In this document: piece after piece, positions 46,296 through 58,789 of the stretch
How positions within the stretch are numbered: position 1 is the stretch's first letter
How the letters are laid out: every line of letters begins with the position of its first letter
Origin: Prunus persica
Taxonomy: Eukaryota; Streptophyta; Magnoliopsida; Rosales; Rosaceae
Assembly (NCBI RefSeq): GCF_000346465.2
Contig: NC_034016.1
Coordinates: forward strand, 9,996,027-10,060,026
Reading direction: 5' to 3'
DNA length: 64,000 bases
Notes under the pieces: model-generated
What the model saw: only the letters and a program-made list of their open reading frames with translations
Told to the model about the DNA's origin: nothing
Database searches by the model: none
Position numbers and translations under genes: made by a program

Positions 46296-47830
46296 CACTA
46301 CTACAAAAAAGGAAAAAGACGACGGTAAATCACCGTCGTGTATTCGATTTTTCAATGGTCGTGGAATCCACCGTCATCTTTTCCCTCATATACCACGACG
46401 CTAAATCACCGTCGTTGTTAAAATATACAACGTCATCAACAAATACAAAACGACGTCTTTGTACTGCAAAAAGATCTAAAAAAGCAGTCGAGGATGAGAA
46501 TAGACGACCAACTCTCTAAAAAAACCGTCGTTAAAAAGGAAAAATATGACACATATTAAGAGAACAAGGCCGCAAGATAGACATACAACGACGGAAATAA
46601 AACAACGACGCCGTTAAATATCATTTTCACGACAATAAAAAATTTGACGTCTTTAAATACATTAGAAGACGACGTTATTGATACCTACTACGTCGCATAT
46701 ATAAAAACAGCCGTCGTAAAATTAATTTTCCACTTCGATTTTTCGATAAAAGATGACGTGGAAATAGTTGTCAGTGTCATTATTTACGACGTATGTATTT
46801 ATTGAGTAGACGTTGAAAAACTAAACAACGTCGGTTACAAATATATGAGAGTCGTATTACAAAATTTATACGTCATATTTTCAGAAACAAACAACGACGA
46901 TAAATATTAGACGTTGTTAAATAAAACAACGTCGGAAAACAATAAAAACAGACGTGTTTAGTCTGCTAAAGTTCTAGAAAATAGTCGAGGATGAGAATAG
47001 ACGACCAACTCAAACAAATCACCGTCGTTAAAAAGGAAAAATATGACACATGTTAAAAGAAAAAGGCCGCAAGATATACATACAACGACGACAACTAAAA
47101 TTTTACGCCGTTAAATATAATTTACACGACAAGAAAAAATATGACGTCTTTAAATACATGAGAAGACGACGTTATTGAAATATACTACGTCTCTTATTTA
47201 CAAACAACCGTCGTGAAATAAATTTTCCACTTCGATTTTTCTAAAAAAGATGACGTGGAAATAGTTGTCAGTGTCATTATTTACGACGTATGTATTTATA
47301 CAGTTGACGTTGAAATGCGAAACAACGTCGGTGGCATTTATATAGTCGACGTTGTATTTATATCTATCATCATTACTCACGACGCACTTAATAATATAGA
47401 CGACGTTGAACTTCTAAACAACGTCGGTTCCAAATAAATGAGAGCCGTATTACAGAACATATAGACGGCGTTGATTATGATGAGAGCCGTATTACAAATA
47501 ACGTCGTTTAATTGTTATTAGACGGCGGTTATAATGAATTTCCGTCGGAATTCATTTCGTTCCTCTTCGTTTATAAAAGAACTTGCGACGTGGAAAATGT
47601 ATGATGACGTCGTATTTTTTAACGTTCAGATTATATATCTCGTTTTTTAGACGTCGGTATTATGGGATTGGAGTCGTGTTATTTTGAATTACATGGCGGT
47701 TCTTAATCCTTCCCCGACGTGATATCCTGATTAATTGCTTCACAATTGCGTCGTGGTTCTTCATTGTTACGTTGCTTTAAGACGTCGGTAAATATGCTGA
47801 ATAACTGGTTCACAATAACGTTGTGTTTTA
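46296..47830. repeat. Left subterminal repeat region of the large CACTA
   Basis: About 1.5 kb with GACG or CGTC cores every 10-30 bases in both orientations, often as ACGACG, CGTCGT or ACGTCGGT. It matches 2320-3770 of the small element nearly throughout. In En/Spm elements, arrays of short subterminal motifs bind the second transposon protein, so these are the candidate binding sites here. It also harbours longer internal repeats (AGTCGAGGATGAGAATAGAC at 46488 and 46982). Confidence 0.85.
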
Positions 47831-47907
47831 TTTGAACGTAGAAAGTGAAGAAATCACATTACAATATATTACAAAATTAATGTCATACACTGCCAATTAC
47901 ATAAGCA

Positions 47908-50900
47908 TCATTCAATCCATATATCTTCACACCCATCTCGAATATTTTGACCGCCTAACTCACCCACCAGTTCATCAAATGTGTCAACATTTGGCATCCC
48001 TCTAGTAAATGGCTCACACTCAATTATCACATCACCTAAGACTTCATCACCAATAACATCATTATATTCTCTATTAGGCATTGATAACACTACCGACCAA
48101 CCACGATGCATCGGGTCGTCAACAAAAAATATTTGTTTGACTTGAGAAGCCAAAACAAATTGGTCATTCCTATGTCCAATTTTACTCAAATCTACAAGGG
48201 TAAATCCAAGTTCGTCGACTACAAGACCAGAACTATCTATCCAATCACACCTAAAGACTGGGATTGTAAACTTTTGGTAGTCAAGGTCCCAAATTTCTTG
48301 AATGACACCATAGAAACCCATATTTGAGAGAATTGGGTTTTTATCCTTGGCACTAGCAACTTGCATGGTATGTGCAAGTAAATAAACTCCACTATTTTGA
48401 GTTGTCCGCACATCATCTTGTGCCTTGATATTGAATTTAATACCTTTAATAAGATAGCTCCTATATAATGGCACTGACATGTTTGGACCAGCTGCTAGCC
48501 ACCTTAAATTTTCTGATACGCCATGATTGTCTTCCTCAAGTTCACTTTGAACCTGCAAATTAATCATATCTTAATTCAATCTAACATATAAATAAGAAGA
48601 AAATTAAAAGAGAAATATGTTATTCAACAATATATACCTTGAAGCGTAGCCATTGAATGAAAGTGCTATTGTGCTTATCCTGCAGCCACTTTGTTCTCTT
48701 TCTAAATTTTGGATAAGCAGTCTTGATGTGAATCATATGTTGCCTACATGACACGAAAAATTCAAGCATTACGGTCCTAAATATAGAAGATAAACATAAG
48801 AAATAATTTAAAATGGAAACTTAAAGAATAAAGCTCATACGTACTCGATATAAGGTAGGACTTCCTCCGTATTCTCCAAGACATATAGATGTGCTTGATT
48901 CAACAGGTCCTGATCAACTACGCTCACTGTGCAACCTGATAATGGCTTTGAAAGTCCCATCTTTTGGCTTGAAGGCACTCCAACTGTACTAACATCAGAT
49001 AAATGCTGAGTACAACACTCTACCGCTTCTTCAGCTATATACCGCTCAGCAATGCAACCTTCGGGACGAGTACGATTCTGAACATACCCCTTCAGCACTT
49101 TCATATATCTTTCAAACGGATACATCCACCTAAAATATACTGGCCCACATAGACGAACTTCTCTGACAAGATGTACTACTAGATGAACCATGATATCAAA
49201 GAATGAAGGGGGAAAGTACTTCTCAAGCAAACACAGAGTAACTACTACATCTTCTTCCAACTTATCTAGCTTGGAAACATCAACAGTCTTTGCACATATA
49301 GCATTGAAGAAGAAGCACAAACGAGTTATTGCATACCTTGCAGGCTTCTCCAAAACAGAACGAATTGCCACAGGGAGCAATTGTTGCATTAAGGTATGAC
49401 AATCATGTGATTTAAGGCCAAGAAGTCTTGAATCTTGTAAAGATACAAGATTTTTAATATTTGAAGAATAACCTTCAGGGACCTTCATACCATAGAAAGA
49501 ATTGCAAACCTCTCTCTTCTCTGCTCTTGACAAATTCCAAGGCCCAGGAGGCAAACGAGTACGTCTTTCTCCATACTCGGGTTGCAAATCAGTTTTGACC
49601 CCCATGTTCAATAAATCTAATCGAGCAGCAATCCCATCTTTATTTTTTCCAGGGATCTCCAGCAATGTACCAATGATACTATCGCAAACATTCTTCTCAA
49701 TGTGCATAACATCTAGGGCATGCCTCACAGGAAGGTATTTCCAATACTCGAGATCAAAGAATATTGATTTCTTCTTCCAACAAACTCTGTCACCATTTTC
49801 AACCATATGCAGCACTTCTTCTCCGGTTAATGGCTCGGGAGGTATGCCATATTCAGGTTTCCCATTAAAAGCTGCACGTTGCCTCCTATATGGATGATTG
49901 ATTGGTAACCATTTTCTATGCCCAATGTAACAAATTTTGTGGCCATTTTTCAACCTGTGACTAGGTGTATCATCGCCGCATATTGGACAAGCTTTATATC
50001 CTTTAACAACAGAACCAGATAAGTTTCCATAGGCGGGGAAATCATTAATTGTCCACATTAATGCAGCTCTGAGTGTAAAGTATTCTCCATTATGTGCATC
50101 ATACACTCCTCTAATCCCAACCCACAAGGATTTTAAATCATCAATCAAAGGCTCCAAGTAGACGTCTATATCATTTCCGGGTTGTTTAGGACCGGAAATC
50201 AATAAGGTTAACATCATGAACTTTCGTTTCATGCACAGCCATGGAGGGAGATTATATGTAACTAAGATAACCGGCCAACAACTATATCTGCTACTTAGAG
50301 AACTGTGGGGATTGAATCCATCAGATGAAAGAGCCAATCTCAAGTTTCTCGGCTCATTACCAAACTCAGGCCATTTATCATCAAGAAGTTTCCAAGACGG
50401 GGAATCCGCCGGATGAGACATCTGACCGTCAATTGATTTTCTAGCAGCATGCCACCAAGTCAAACTCTTAGCTGTCTCATGTGATTGAAACATCCTTTTA
50501 AACCTTGGAATTGGGGGAAAATACCACACCACCTTCGCTGGCACACCCTCTTTCAAGATTGAATCTTTGCCTTCCTTCCACCTTGAGATACCACAAGTAG
50601 GACAATTAGTTGAATCCTCATACTCCTTCCTATACAAGATGCAATCATTGGGGCATGCGTGCATTTTCTCATAACTCAGCCCCAATGCACACAAAGTCTT
50701 TTTAGCCTCATACATGGAGGTTGGTATTGTATTTCCTTCTGGAAGCAAATCGCCTTGAAGTATCAATAATTCTGTAAAACAGACATCACTCATCCCATGT
50801 TTTGCCTTCAAATTATACAACTTCACTAATGCCGATAACTTCGTGTACTTTCTACAACCAGGGTACACTGGTTGATCTCCATCCCCAATCACATTGGCAA

Positions 50901-51258
50901 ACTCATACGGATCCGAACCAAAATCACCAAAATCATTATCATCCATATCAATTTCTTCAGACACAAAACTGTACCTACTATGGCCATCATCTTCTTCAAC
51001 ATTTCTACTAGCATTAGTAGTTGCTTCCCAAGGTTCTCCGTGAAATGTCCAATTCTTATAGCTTTGGTCAATTCCATTAAAGTATAAGTGATCCCTTATA
51101 ATTCCAACCCCAAACAACTTCAAATTAACACATTTAACACATGGACAACGGATATGTGTTGTAGTTAGAAGATTTTCTACAGCAAAGTTCAAAAATGCTT
51201 CCACCCCAAATTCATATGCCTTCGATCTTCTATCCGAGTGCATCCATGACTTATCCAT
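47908..51258 (-). CDS. CACTA transposase (TNPD type), three exons
   Basis: This is the catalytic transposase of the CACTA element. I place exons at 51258-48845, 48743-48638 and 48552-47908 with GT..AG junctions in phase, giving 1054 residues. The N-terminal Transpos_assoc domain (about 2-76) has RCPCVKC. A Cys-rich part follows (CPNDCILY, CPTCGISRWK). Transposase_21 contains PICGDDTPS and HALDVMHIEKNVCDSI (about 510-525). DUF4218 follows (about 613-729, ending near QNRTRPEGCIAERYI), then DUF4216 in exon 3 (GFYGVIQEIWDLDY, IPVFRCDWID). The start is the ATG of MDKSWMHSD, as in relatives; a GTG a few codons upstream is not used. No stop interrupts it. Confidence 0.92.
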
Positions 51259-51769
51259 CTCCGACACTATAACCTATTATCTATAATAAAGTGAAAATAC
51301 AGGCAATGACCATCACTATAGCAGATTATAAAATGATCTAATCGCAAGTAATACACAACAGAGACGACGGGTTTTAAACAAAAACAGACGTATTTGGCAT
51401 ATATAGACGACGGATTTTCAACAGACGTCGTCTATTATAAGTAATACAAACGACGGTTTATGAAAAAACCGTCGTGTATAAGTAATACAACGACGGTAGT
51501 TTAAAAAAATCGTCGTGTAATCGTCGTCGTAAGCCTTAAAATTCGTCGTGTCTCAGTTTATTTTCAAGAACACAAAACCCATTAAGAACACAACATATAT
51601 ATGAAACCAAGCAAGAAACCAACATATACATGAAACCAAGCATGAAAACAATAAATCCATTCCCAATTCAACATAACAGATAATCCATGAACCCATTAAA
51701 CAGAAAATCCATGAACCCATACCTATAAGCACATTATTAACAGATCGCAAAGCATACACATAAAACCCT

Positions 51770-51934
51770 TTAACAAAACAACCTAATATAACTCGAATCG
51801 TTACTAGAATCATCACTCGAATCCCCATCTTCATTATCAGTTTCTTCCTTCGTAGGTACTATTTGCTCCCCATCATTTTCTCCATAGCGGAAAATGACAA
51901 GATCAAATAAAGGTGTACTTTTGCTGGAAATCAT
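51770..51934 (-). CDS. Possible 54-residue acidic protein or exon in the CACTA
   Basis: The minus strand is open from an ATG (MISSKSTPLFDLVIFRYGEN) to a TAA at 51772-51770. The second half is strikingly acidic and Ser-rich (EETDNEDGDSSDDSSNDSS). It lies between the presumed leader exon and the transposase start codon. It may be an alternative exon, an upstream frame or a remnant of another protein. Its first 13 codons form one arm of the palindrome at 51895-52004. Confidence 0.3.
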   Translation of the reverse strand: MISSKSTPLFDLVIFRYGENDGEQIVPTKEETDNEDGDSSDDSSNDSSYIRLFC

Positions 51935-52004
51935 TTGGAAGTTGGTGATCTGTGTCTTTTTGTGTTGATTTCCAGCAAAAGTACACCTTTATTTGATCTT
52001 GTCA
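51895..52004. repeat. Near-perfect 39-bp inverted repeat with ~32-bp loop
   Basis: The left arm 51895-51933 (TGACAAGATCAAATAAAGGT..) is the exact reverse complement of 51966-52004. The loop is TTTGGAAGTTGGTGATCTGT followed by GTCTTTTTGTG-like bases. Directly after it, about 100 bp (52003-52106) repeat 51692-51795 in direct orientation. The combination suggests template switching during repair or replication of the element. Confidence 0.9.
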
Positions 52005-52148
52005 TGAACCCATTAAACAGAAAATCCATGAACCCATACCTATAAGCACATTATTAACAGATCGCAAAGCATACACATAAAACCCTTTAACAAAACAACC
52101 TAATATCATTCAATGAATTTACAAGGGGAAGATAGGGTTTATACTTAC

Positions 52149-52230
52149 AGGTTGGACGAGCTCACAGATTCGACGGAGCCTGGAGAGTGCAACTTTTAAT
52201 TAGAGCAGAAGTGAGAGAGCGAAATGTTAT
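52149..52230 (-). promoter_or_regulatory. Probable non-coding first exon (leader) of the transposase gene
   Basis: On the minus strand a motif-free stretch ends in the strong donor CAACCT-GTAAGTAT at 52149/52148, which could splice to the exon starting shortly before 51258. The stretch has the pyrimidine-rich look of a plant leader and is the only part around it lacking CGTCG motifs. The transcription start is not defined. Confidence 0.4.
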
Positions 52231-53499
52231 GTCGCGCGAAATCTGAAAATTTAAGGTTTCAGGGTTCGAAGTATAAGAATAAGAGCCAAATCTAAAAAAA
52301 TTTAGGTCGCGCGAAAATTTTTAGAGTTCGCGCGTTTTAAAACGTCGAAAGAAAAACCAAGGCGAAAGTTCTACACGTACCGACGTAAATTTAATATTCC
52401 ACGACGGAAACTTCATTTTTCGGATTAAGAACGTAAGGCCGTTCATTTTGAAGCTTCATTTTTCGGATTAATTTTAAATTTATTTTGAATTTTTTATATA
52501 ACGACGACTGAAAAACCACGTCGGTGTTAAGAAATTAAAGACGTTGTAAATTATATAAACCGACTTACATATTAAAATGACGTCGTTTAAAGCGTAAACC
52601 ATGTCGTATGTTTTTCTGTACGACGTAAAATATGTATTCCACGACGCAACCACCGTCGTTAAAAATTAATACCCTAAACCCATAAAACTAAATTATACAA
52701 TTTAAAAAATTAAGTTTATAAAAGGTTTTATGGTTTTAAAGCCTAACATATACCCTAGACTACCCAAAAATTATACTTTAAAAATAAACCCCAATAAATA
52801 ACAACCCTAATCTCTAAACCCTAGACTCTAAACCCTAAACCATAAAACTAGAAGTGATTTTATGACTCATCAAAACAATTTTGTTTTGGATGGTCATTTT
52901 AAATTTTTGTTATTCAAAATGAATTTTTTCAAGGTTTATGTGGAAGAAAATATATCAATGACTTCATAGGAGTTGACTTTTCAATTTTCTGATTTATTTT
53001 AAATTTATTTTGAATATTTTGATATAAAAATAATAAAATATTCTTACCACAACAACAAACCACGTCGGTGTTAATAAATTGTAGACGTTGTAAATTGTAA
53101 TAGACTACTAAGTCGTTAAAATGACGTCGTTAAAATGAGAAACCATGGCGGCTATTTAACTATACGACGTAAAATATATATATCAACGACTTAACCGCTG
53201 TCGTTACATAAACGTCGTCGATGATACCCTGAACCCTTAAGAAATTGAAGATGTTGTAAACCATAAACGACTCAATTGTTCAAAGAACGTCGTCTAACTA
53301 TATTTTTACGTCGTATTTGTTTAAAACACGAAACAACAAAATACGACGGTTTGTGACTTTATTAGGTCGTTGGAAAAGTATTACACGTCGGTTAAGCAAT
53401 TTGTATGTTTGTTTTTTTTTTAATTTAAGAAAACCTCAACAAATTTTTACATTACATATTATAGAGAAAATTTGTACATTATACATAAATATCAAGTGT

Positions 53500-56400
53500 T
53501 CAATAATTGCCCTGTTTAATAATTTGGAAAACAAACTCTGCCCATTCATTCCGGACTTCATCAATGGCTTCTTGGGGGTATGAAGCTTCCTGGTTTCCCT
53601 TGGCATACTGCATAAACAATGACTATTAGGGTTTATAAATAAAAAGAAATTCAATCACAGACGACGATATTTTTCATAACCGACGTAGTATATCCATTCA
53701 ACGACGTTAATTTTACATGACCGTCGTTGATAATACAAAAAACGACGTGAAATGTATGAAGGTAATTTCTTCTTACCTTATTCTCAAACCCCAAGGAAGG
53801 ATCCATGATGATGTCCCTCATGAAGCGCATCACATAATACCCGCATTCGACATTGCTGGGTTGCTTTGGTGTGCCTGAGAGAGTTTTCCAAATTACATTT
53901 TTACGTCCTGCTCGGGCTATGTGGGTATTATATATTTTTAAAGCACTGTTCACGATGTTTTTCGCCTCTTCGTCGACCACACGATGACCTGGCAGAGGAT
54001 CCAGAAAATAGACGGTCTCCTTCTTTGCTCTTACAATCAGCAAGATCCAATGACGGCTGCACAAAATTAATATAAAAACGACGGTTATTTACAAAAACGA
54101 CGTATTATAGTATTCACACGACGAAANNNNNNNNNNNNNNNNNNNNNNNNNNNNNNNNNNNNNNNNNNNNNNNNNNNNNNNNNNNNNNNNNNNNNNNNNN
54201 NNNNNNNNNNNNNNNNNNNNNNNNNNCGACGGTTTATTTACAAAACCGACGTATAATAGTATTTCCACACGACGAAATAAAGTAGATAACGACGACATTA
54301 TATATTTATCACGACGATAAATAAATACCGACGTGGTTAGTAGTTTCAAACGACTAAATAAAATAAAACACCGACGTGGTTAGTTTATAATCTGTCATTT
54401 ATTGAAAATCATAAAAACAAAATCCTAAGGAGACTAACCCTGGATTGTAAGGCATCATGAAAATCTGTTCACCCGTCTGTCTTCTGAAGTCGAGCTGCTA
54501 CCAGTCGTGATCTTTCAGTTATTGTGCCAGAGTTGGCACTAACTGTAGCAGGGTCGATAAAGCCAACCATGCTGCACATATTGGCTTGTTTCAAAACATC
54601 GTGTAAGTACCTAAATACATAAAATAATATAAACAAGTCAGCACAAACAAACATGACGGTTATGTATAAAAAAACGACGTATTATAATATTTCACACGAC
54701 GTACTGAAATAGATGAGGACGTTATAATATATTTATCACGACGGTAGTTAGTTAAGACGACGTGGTTAGTTAGTTAAGACGACGCAATATATAAACCAAC
54801 GAGGTATTATTTTAGAAGTACAAACCTCATATATACAGCCAATACAGTAGCTCCAATTTCTTCCATGCCTGCAAATTGTGTAATATCTTCAGGCAGGAGG
54901 AAGGTATCGCGCTCACCACCAAACACCTCCTTATTAATTGTAAATTGGAGTGTCTTATCCTCAGGCAGGAGTGTCGTTTCCACAAAACGACAAAGGGTTT
55001 TTAAAGAAGATGGCGCCTCCATATTTGAATAAGCACCAACTTCAATAACCTGTTTAAAGAAATAAAAAAAATGACATGGTAATTCAATAAAGACGACGGT
55101 TTAAGTAATAAAACGTTGTCTTAAAAGTATTTAAACGACGGTGAAAAAACCGTCGTGGTAATTCAATAAAGACGACGGTTTTATGAATAAAGCGTCGTCT
55201 GAAACCATTTAAACGACGGTGCAAAAATCGTCGTTTAAATATTTTATTACGTCTTAAAAAAATTCCGCCGTCTAAGTTTTAAACAAACGACGGATTAAAT
55301 AAAAATATCGACGTCTGAAATTTTGAAAAACAAATAAAAAAGGCAAAGTTATGTGAACATACCTTGTCGTCATGCTTTTCTTCATCTTCTTTCTCCTTTT
55401 CTTCTTCCTTCTCTTCATCTCTTTTTTCTTCTTCCTTCTCTTCATCTGGCTGATGTTTCCCCATTTTGGCAGTATCATCCTCCAAATGTAGGGATCTCAC
55501 ATCACCTCCAGAGCAGCTAGCTTTGTCAGACATTGGATTTTTGGGGCTTTGGCTAATTCTTGGTTTAAGCATGCTTGGATCAAAATTGGGAATTAATTGG
55601 GAAAGCTGACTCAGGAAATGCTCCCTCTCAGCCTCTACCAATTGTTTTGTCCTAGCCTCCATCCTTAAGGCCTCTTCCCTTGCCTTAGCCTCCATCTTTT
55701 TAGTCTCTTCTTGAAGGAGAACTCTTAAACTGTCCTTCAAACGGTCGTCAAAGCTCACCCTCTGTGGTTTGGGAAAATTGAAATATTGCCTTGGGGAAAC
55801 ACCAGCACCAACTCCCCTCAGTCTGCCTGGATGCTCGGGGCCCAAAGCCATGGTCAGCACATCATTGCTGCCATCTACTCTGACTTTGCCTTCCGAGACT
55901 TGTTTCTGCAATTCATCCTAAAAAAAGATAAACAAAAAAACACACGACGGTTATTTATGTACAAACGACGTATTATATAATTTCACACGACGCAATAACG
56001 TATAAACCGACATTATTATAACTTATCACGACGGTGGTTATACCGACGTGGTTATTTATTTAAAACGACGAAATGAATAAACAACCGACGTCTTATGCTA
56101 TAATTAAAGATAACAGAGTAGTGACTCCTATTTAGACCGTTAACGACGTTTTTAAAAAAGTTTCGACGTGGTAATATCATTCACACGACGCGAAAATGAA
56201 CCACCGACGTCTTATGCTATAATTACAGAAAACATAGTAGTGATTCCTATTTAGACCTTTAACGACGTTTTTAAAAACTTTTCGACGTGGTAATATCATT
56301 CACACGACGCAAAATATAACATACGACGTAATAAGAATAATTCACAGTTTAATACAAATTTAAAACAGAGTGATAGTAGGCTTACTATTAATTTTGCTTT

Positions 56401-57195
56401 CTCTGCCACCTTTGGATCAGGGATGTTACCATGTTTGTCCTGTCTAGCTCTCTTCCATAAGGTAGATCGATCAATTTCTACCCCAGGCATGGTTTCCTCC
56501 AATTGATCCTCCAATCCAGCATATCCTTTTCGAGACAATCGATGATTGTACTCGAGTTTCTCCCTAATCTGTGCATGTTGAGAATGCACAGACTCAAAAT
56601 CTTTGGATAGCCTTGAAGCTACAAAGGCATCCCATTGTGCTTTCTCTGTGAATTTATATGTTTCAGGGGGTTGGCTTAATTTCTCCCTGTCATTGGTGTA
56701 TGGAAGGATATAATGCCTCGTTAGTGTAGACTTGAAATCCTTCCATTTCTTGGAAGCAGAAGCTAAAACAGAGGTCTTGCCCCCTTGGCCTACGACAAAA
56801 GCCATGTCAACTGCTTCCCAAATCTGCTCCTTTATATCCTTGGGGATTTGGGACCATTTCTTGTCCACAAGTGGGATCCTGGAGCGTGCCAACACACCAA
56901 TATACGACTGCATCTCAATATGTGCTTGGCCAACACCTTTCCCCCTTTTATTGTACTCAACAATTGGCCTCAGTTTCTGAAGCTTTCTCTTCACAACACG
57001 AGGCATTGTGCTCATACCTCGACCAGTCTTTGAATCATCTGAGATTGTTGTCTGGCTGGTTTGTTCTGTCTCAGCAGATGATGAAGCAAACTTCATCTTC
57101 TTCGAAGACTTCATCTCCTTCGAAGACTTGTCTTGAGGAGCTACCATTCCAAGCTTCTTGGAGCCAGAATCCTTAGTTTGTTGTTGAGAAACCAT
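53500..57195 (-). CDS. CACTA second protein: Transposase_24-like region joined to Ulp1 protease domain
   Basis: Six exons are supported by GT..AG sites: 57195-56386, 55917-55363, 55049-54826, 54610-54439, 54056-53777 and 53607-53500, for about 715 residues. Exon 1 has basic and charged sequence and the helical core of plant Transposase_24 proteins (WDAFVASRLSKDFESVHSQ, HRLSRKGYAGLEDQL, LWKRARQDKHGNI). Exon 2 has a coiled coil (EETKKMEAKAREEALRMEAR) and a Glu/Lys tail. Exons 4-6 form a C48/Ulp1 peptidase domain with RHWILLIV (His), YFLDPL (Asp) and VECGYYVMRFM (Cys). Ulp1 enzymes remove SUMO. One extra base at about 54472-54474 appears to break the frame before the His. The product may bind the subterminal motifs, as TNPA does in En/Spm; that is inference. 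Confidence 0.82.
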
Positions 57196-57560
57196 TTTAA
57201 CAGACAAAACTGCAAGTGAAAATATTTCAGGAAAACATTAAGAACACAAACGACGGTATTAAAAAAATACGACGTATGATATGATTGTAGACGACGCAAT
57301 GAAATAATCTCAGACGTAATAAATGTTTAAAACCATTATTTATATAACGTCGTGGTATATATGTTCACACGACGTCAATAGTAATACACCGTCGTGGTAA
57401 ACTATTATTTATATAACGTCGTGGTATTTATGTTCATATGACGTCAATAGTAATACACCGTCGTGGTATTAACATTCACACGACGTAAAACAATAAGATA
57501 TTTTGTCGTCTATATTAGATACCAACCCTAGTTTCTTTTTCTTTATATTTTATCAAATAA
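53640..57560. repeat. CGTCG-rich intron repeats of the large CACTA
   Basis: Introns of the Ulp1 gene consist largely of variants of a ~50-bp unit: CGACGGTTATTTA..CAAA, then CGACGTATTATA, then TTTCACACGACG. It is seen at about 54075, 54227, 54655, 55943 and 57247 with variants in between. Another pair of ~80-bp units with ACGACGGT..ACCGTCGT hairpins lies at 55085-55235, and a ~125-bp pair at 56100-56310. Exon borders interrupt the pattern cleanly. Confidence 0.85.
54127..54226. other. Assembly gap (100 N) in an intron of the Ulp1 gene
   Basis: Exactly 100 Ns, a conventional placeholder for unknown length. Both sides show the same unit, ACGACGGTTATTTACAAAA followed by CGACGTAT..TAGTATT and CACACGACGAAA. 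The gap is probably a collapsed tandem array of this unit. Exon sequence is not affected as far as visible. Confidence 0.98.
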
Positions 57561-57891
57561 GGGAAAAACAAAAACCATTGTTCAGCGAAATCAAACCTGC
57601 AATTAAACAAGCATATAAAAAAAGACTATTATTTTAAAAACAACTTTGTCAATTTTCAGACGACGCTAGAACAACTGACGAACCGTCGTGGTCTACCTTC
57701 GTCTTATTTAGTTGATGTAGTTGTCTTCAAAGTTGGAAACTTTCACTCTTTGTCTGTATATTTTATCAAACTTGGAAAGAAGTAAAATGATTTTGGCCAG
57801 AAAAAAGGTAAAAAGATTTTTCAAACAAAAAACGTATGAGCATGCAAAACAGTAACCAAAATAGTGAAGATGAAAGCTTACCTTTTGCGTG

Positions 57892-58050
57892 CAATGAAAG
57901 CAAGAGGAAGATGATCGATGTTTAAGTTCAGAGACGACGAAGAAGACGAGAGGAAGACGATGAGAAACTCTGACAATGCTCTGACAAGGAAAAAAGACGA
58001 AAAGGTTTCTCTGGGAGATTGAAATTTTTAATCGGGTTTGGAAACAGTGC
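57892..58050 (-). promoter_or_regulatory. Probable leader exon of the Ulp1-domain gene
   Basis: On the minus strand a motif-poor, pyrimidine-rich stretch (CTCATCGTCTTCCTCTCGTC..) ends at a donor AAAAG-GTAAGCTT near 57892. Spliced to an acceptor before 57195 it would form the 5' leader. The start site is not defined. The remaining sequence to 57195 and from 58060 to 58720 is CGTCG-rich non-coding DNA. Confidence 0.4.
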
Positions 58051-58789
58051 ATGTGTAAGTCGAAAAGTTGCTTACATATAAAACCATTTCAAAAAAATAA
58101 TACGGCGGTTACATTTAACTACGTCGTTTTTAACTAAAACGACGCAATATTTTTCATTCGACGTGGAATCATTTCATTTAACGTCGTTAGGTTTAATATA
58201 ACCGACGTGGATTTTAATTTTTAAATTATGAATAGAATTTTTTTTCCCGTGACCTTTCAGTTTATTTTTCAATTACAGTGCGTTATAAATAGAGTTTTTT
58301 TTCCGGAGGAAATTTAAAACGAAGGAAATTAATATTCTGCAATATGTAAAGTTTCTTTTTTGGATGACAGATTTAAATAAAATAAGAATATAAAAACAAC
58401 AAATGTGTAAGTCAAGTAGACGAAAAGTTGCTTACATATAAAACCATTTCAAAAAAATAATACGGCGGTTACATATAACTACGACGTATAAATTACAAAA
58501 TACGACGGTACATTTAACTTCGGACATGGTAAATAAATACGACAGTAGTTTGTAGGTACCGTCGTAGTAAACTCAAAAATTAAAGTACATAAGTAATAAC
58601 TCGCGTCATGGTATATTATTTAACACGTCGTTTGTATTAATTTACCGACGTGGATTTCTGTAATATACGTCGATAATACCGACGTTGATTTTACAATTTA
58701 AACGGCGGTTTTTTTGTAAGGACCGCCGTTGGTTTTAAAAATTTATTCTATAAATTTGTCGCTTTCATTCATTTTCGGTTTACATTTAA

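Larger units (their letters stand above)
51692..52106. repeat. Direct repeat of ~103 bp flanking the palindrome
   Basis: The stretch beginning CATGAACCCATTAAACAGAA occurs at about 51686-51789 and again at about 52003-52106, with the same ending AACAAAACAACCTAATAT. The copies are practically identical, indicating a recent event. Confidence 0.88.

Noticed and set aside
57708..58052. 114-codon minus-strand frame at the right of the CACTA
   Set aside because: It starts in the probable leader exon and runs through a likely splice donor; the composition is not protein-like.
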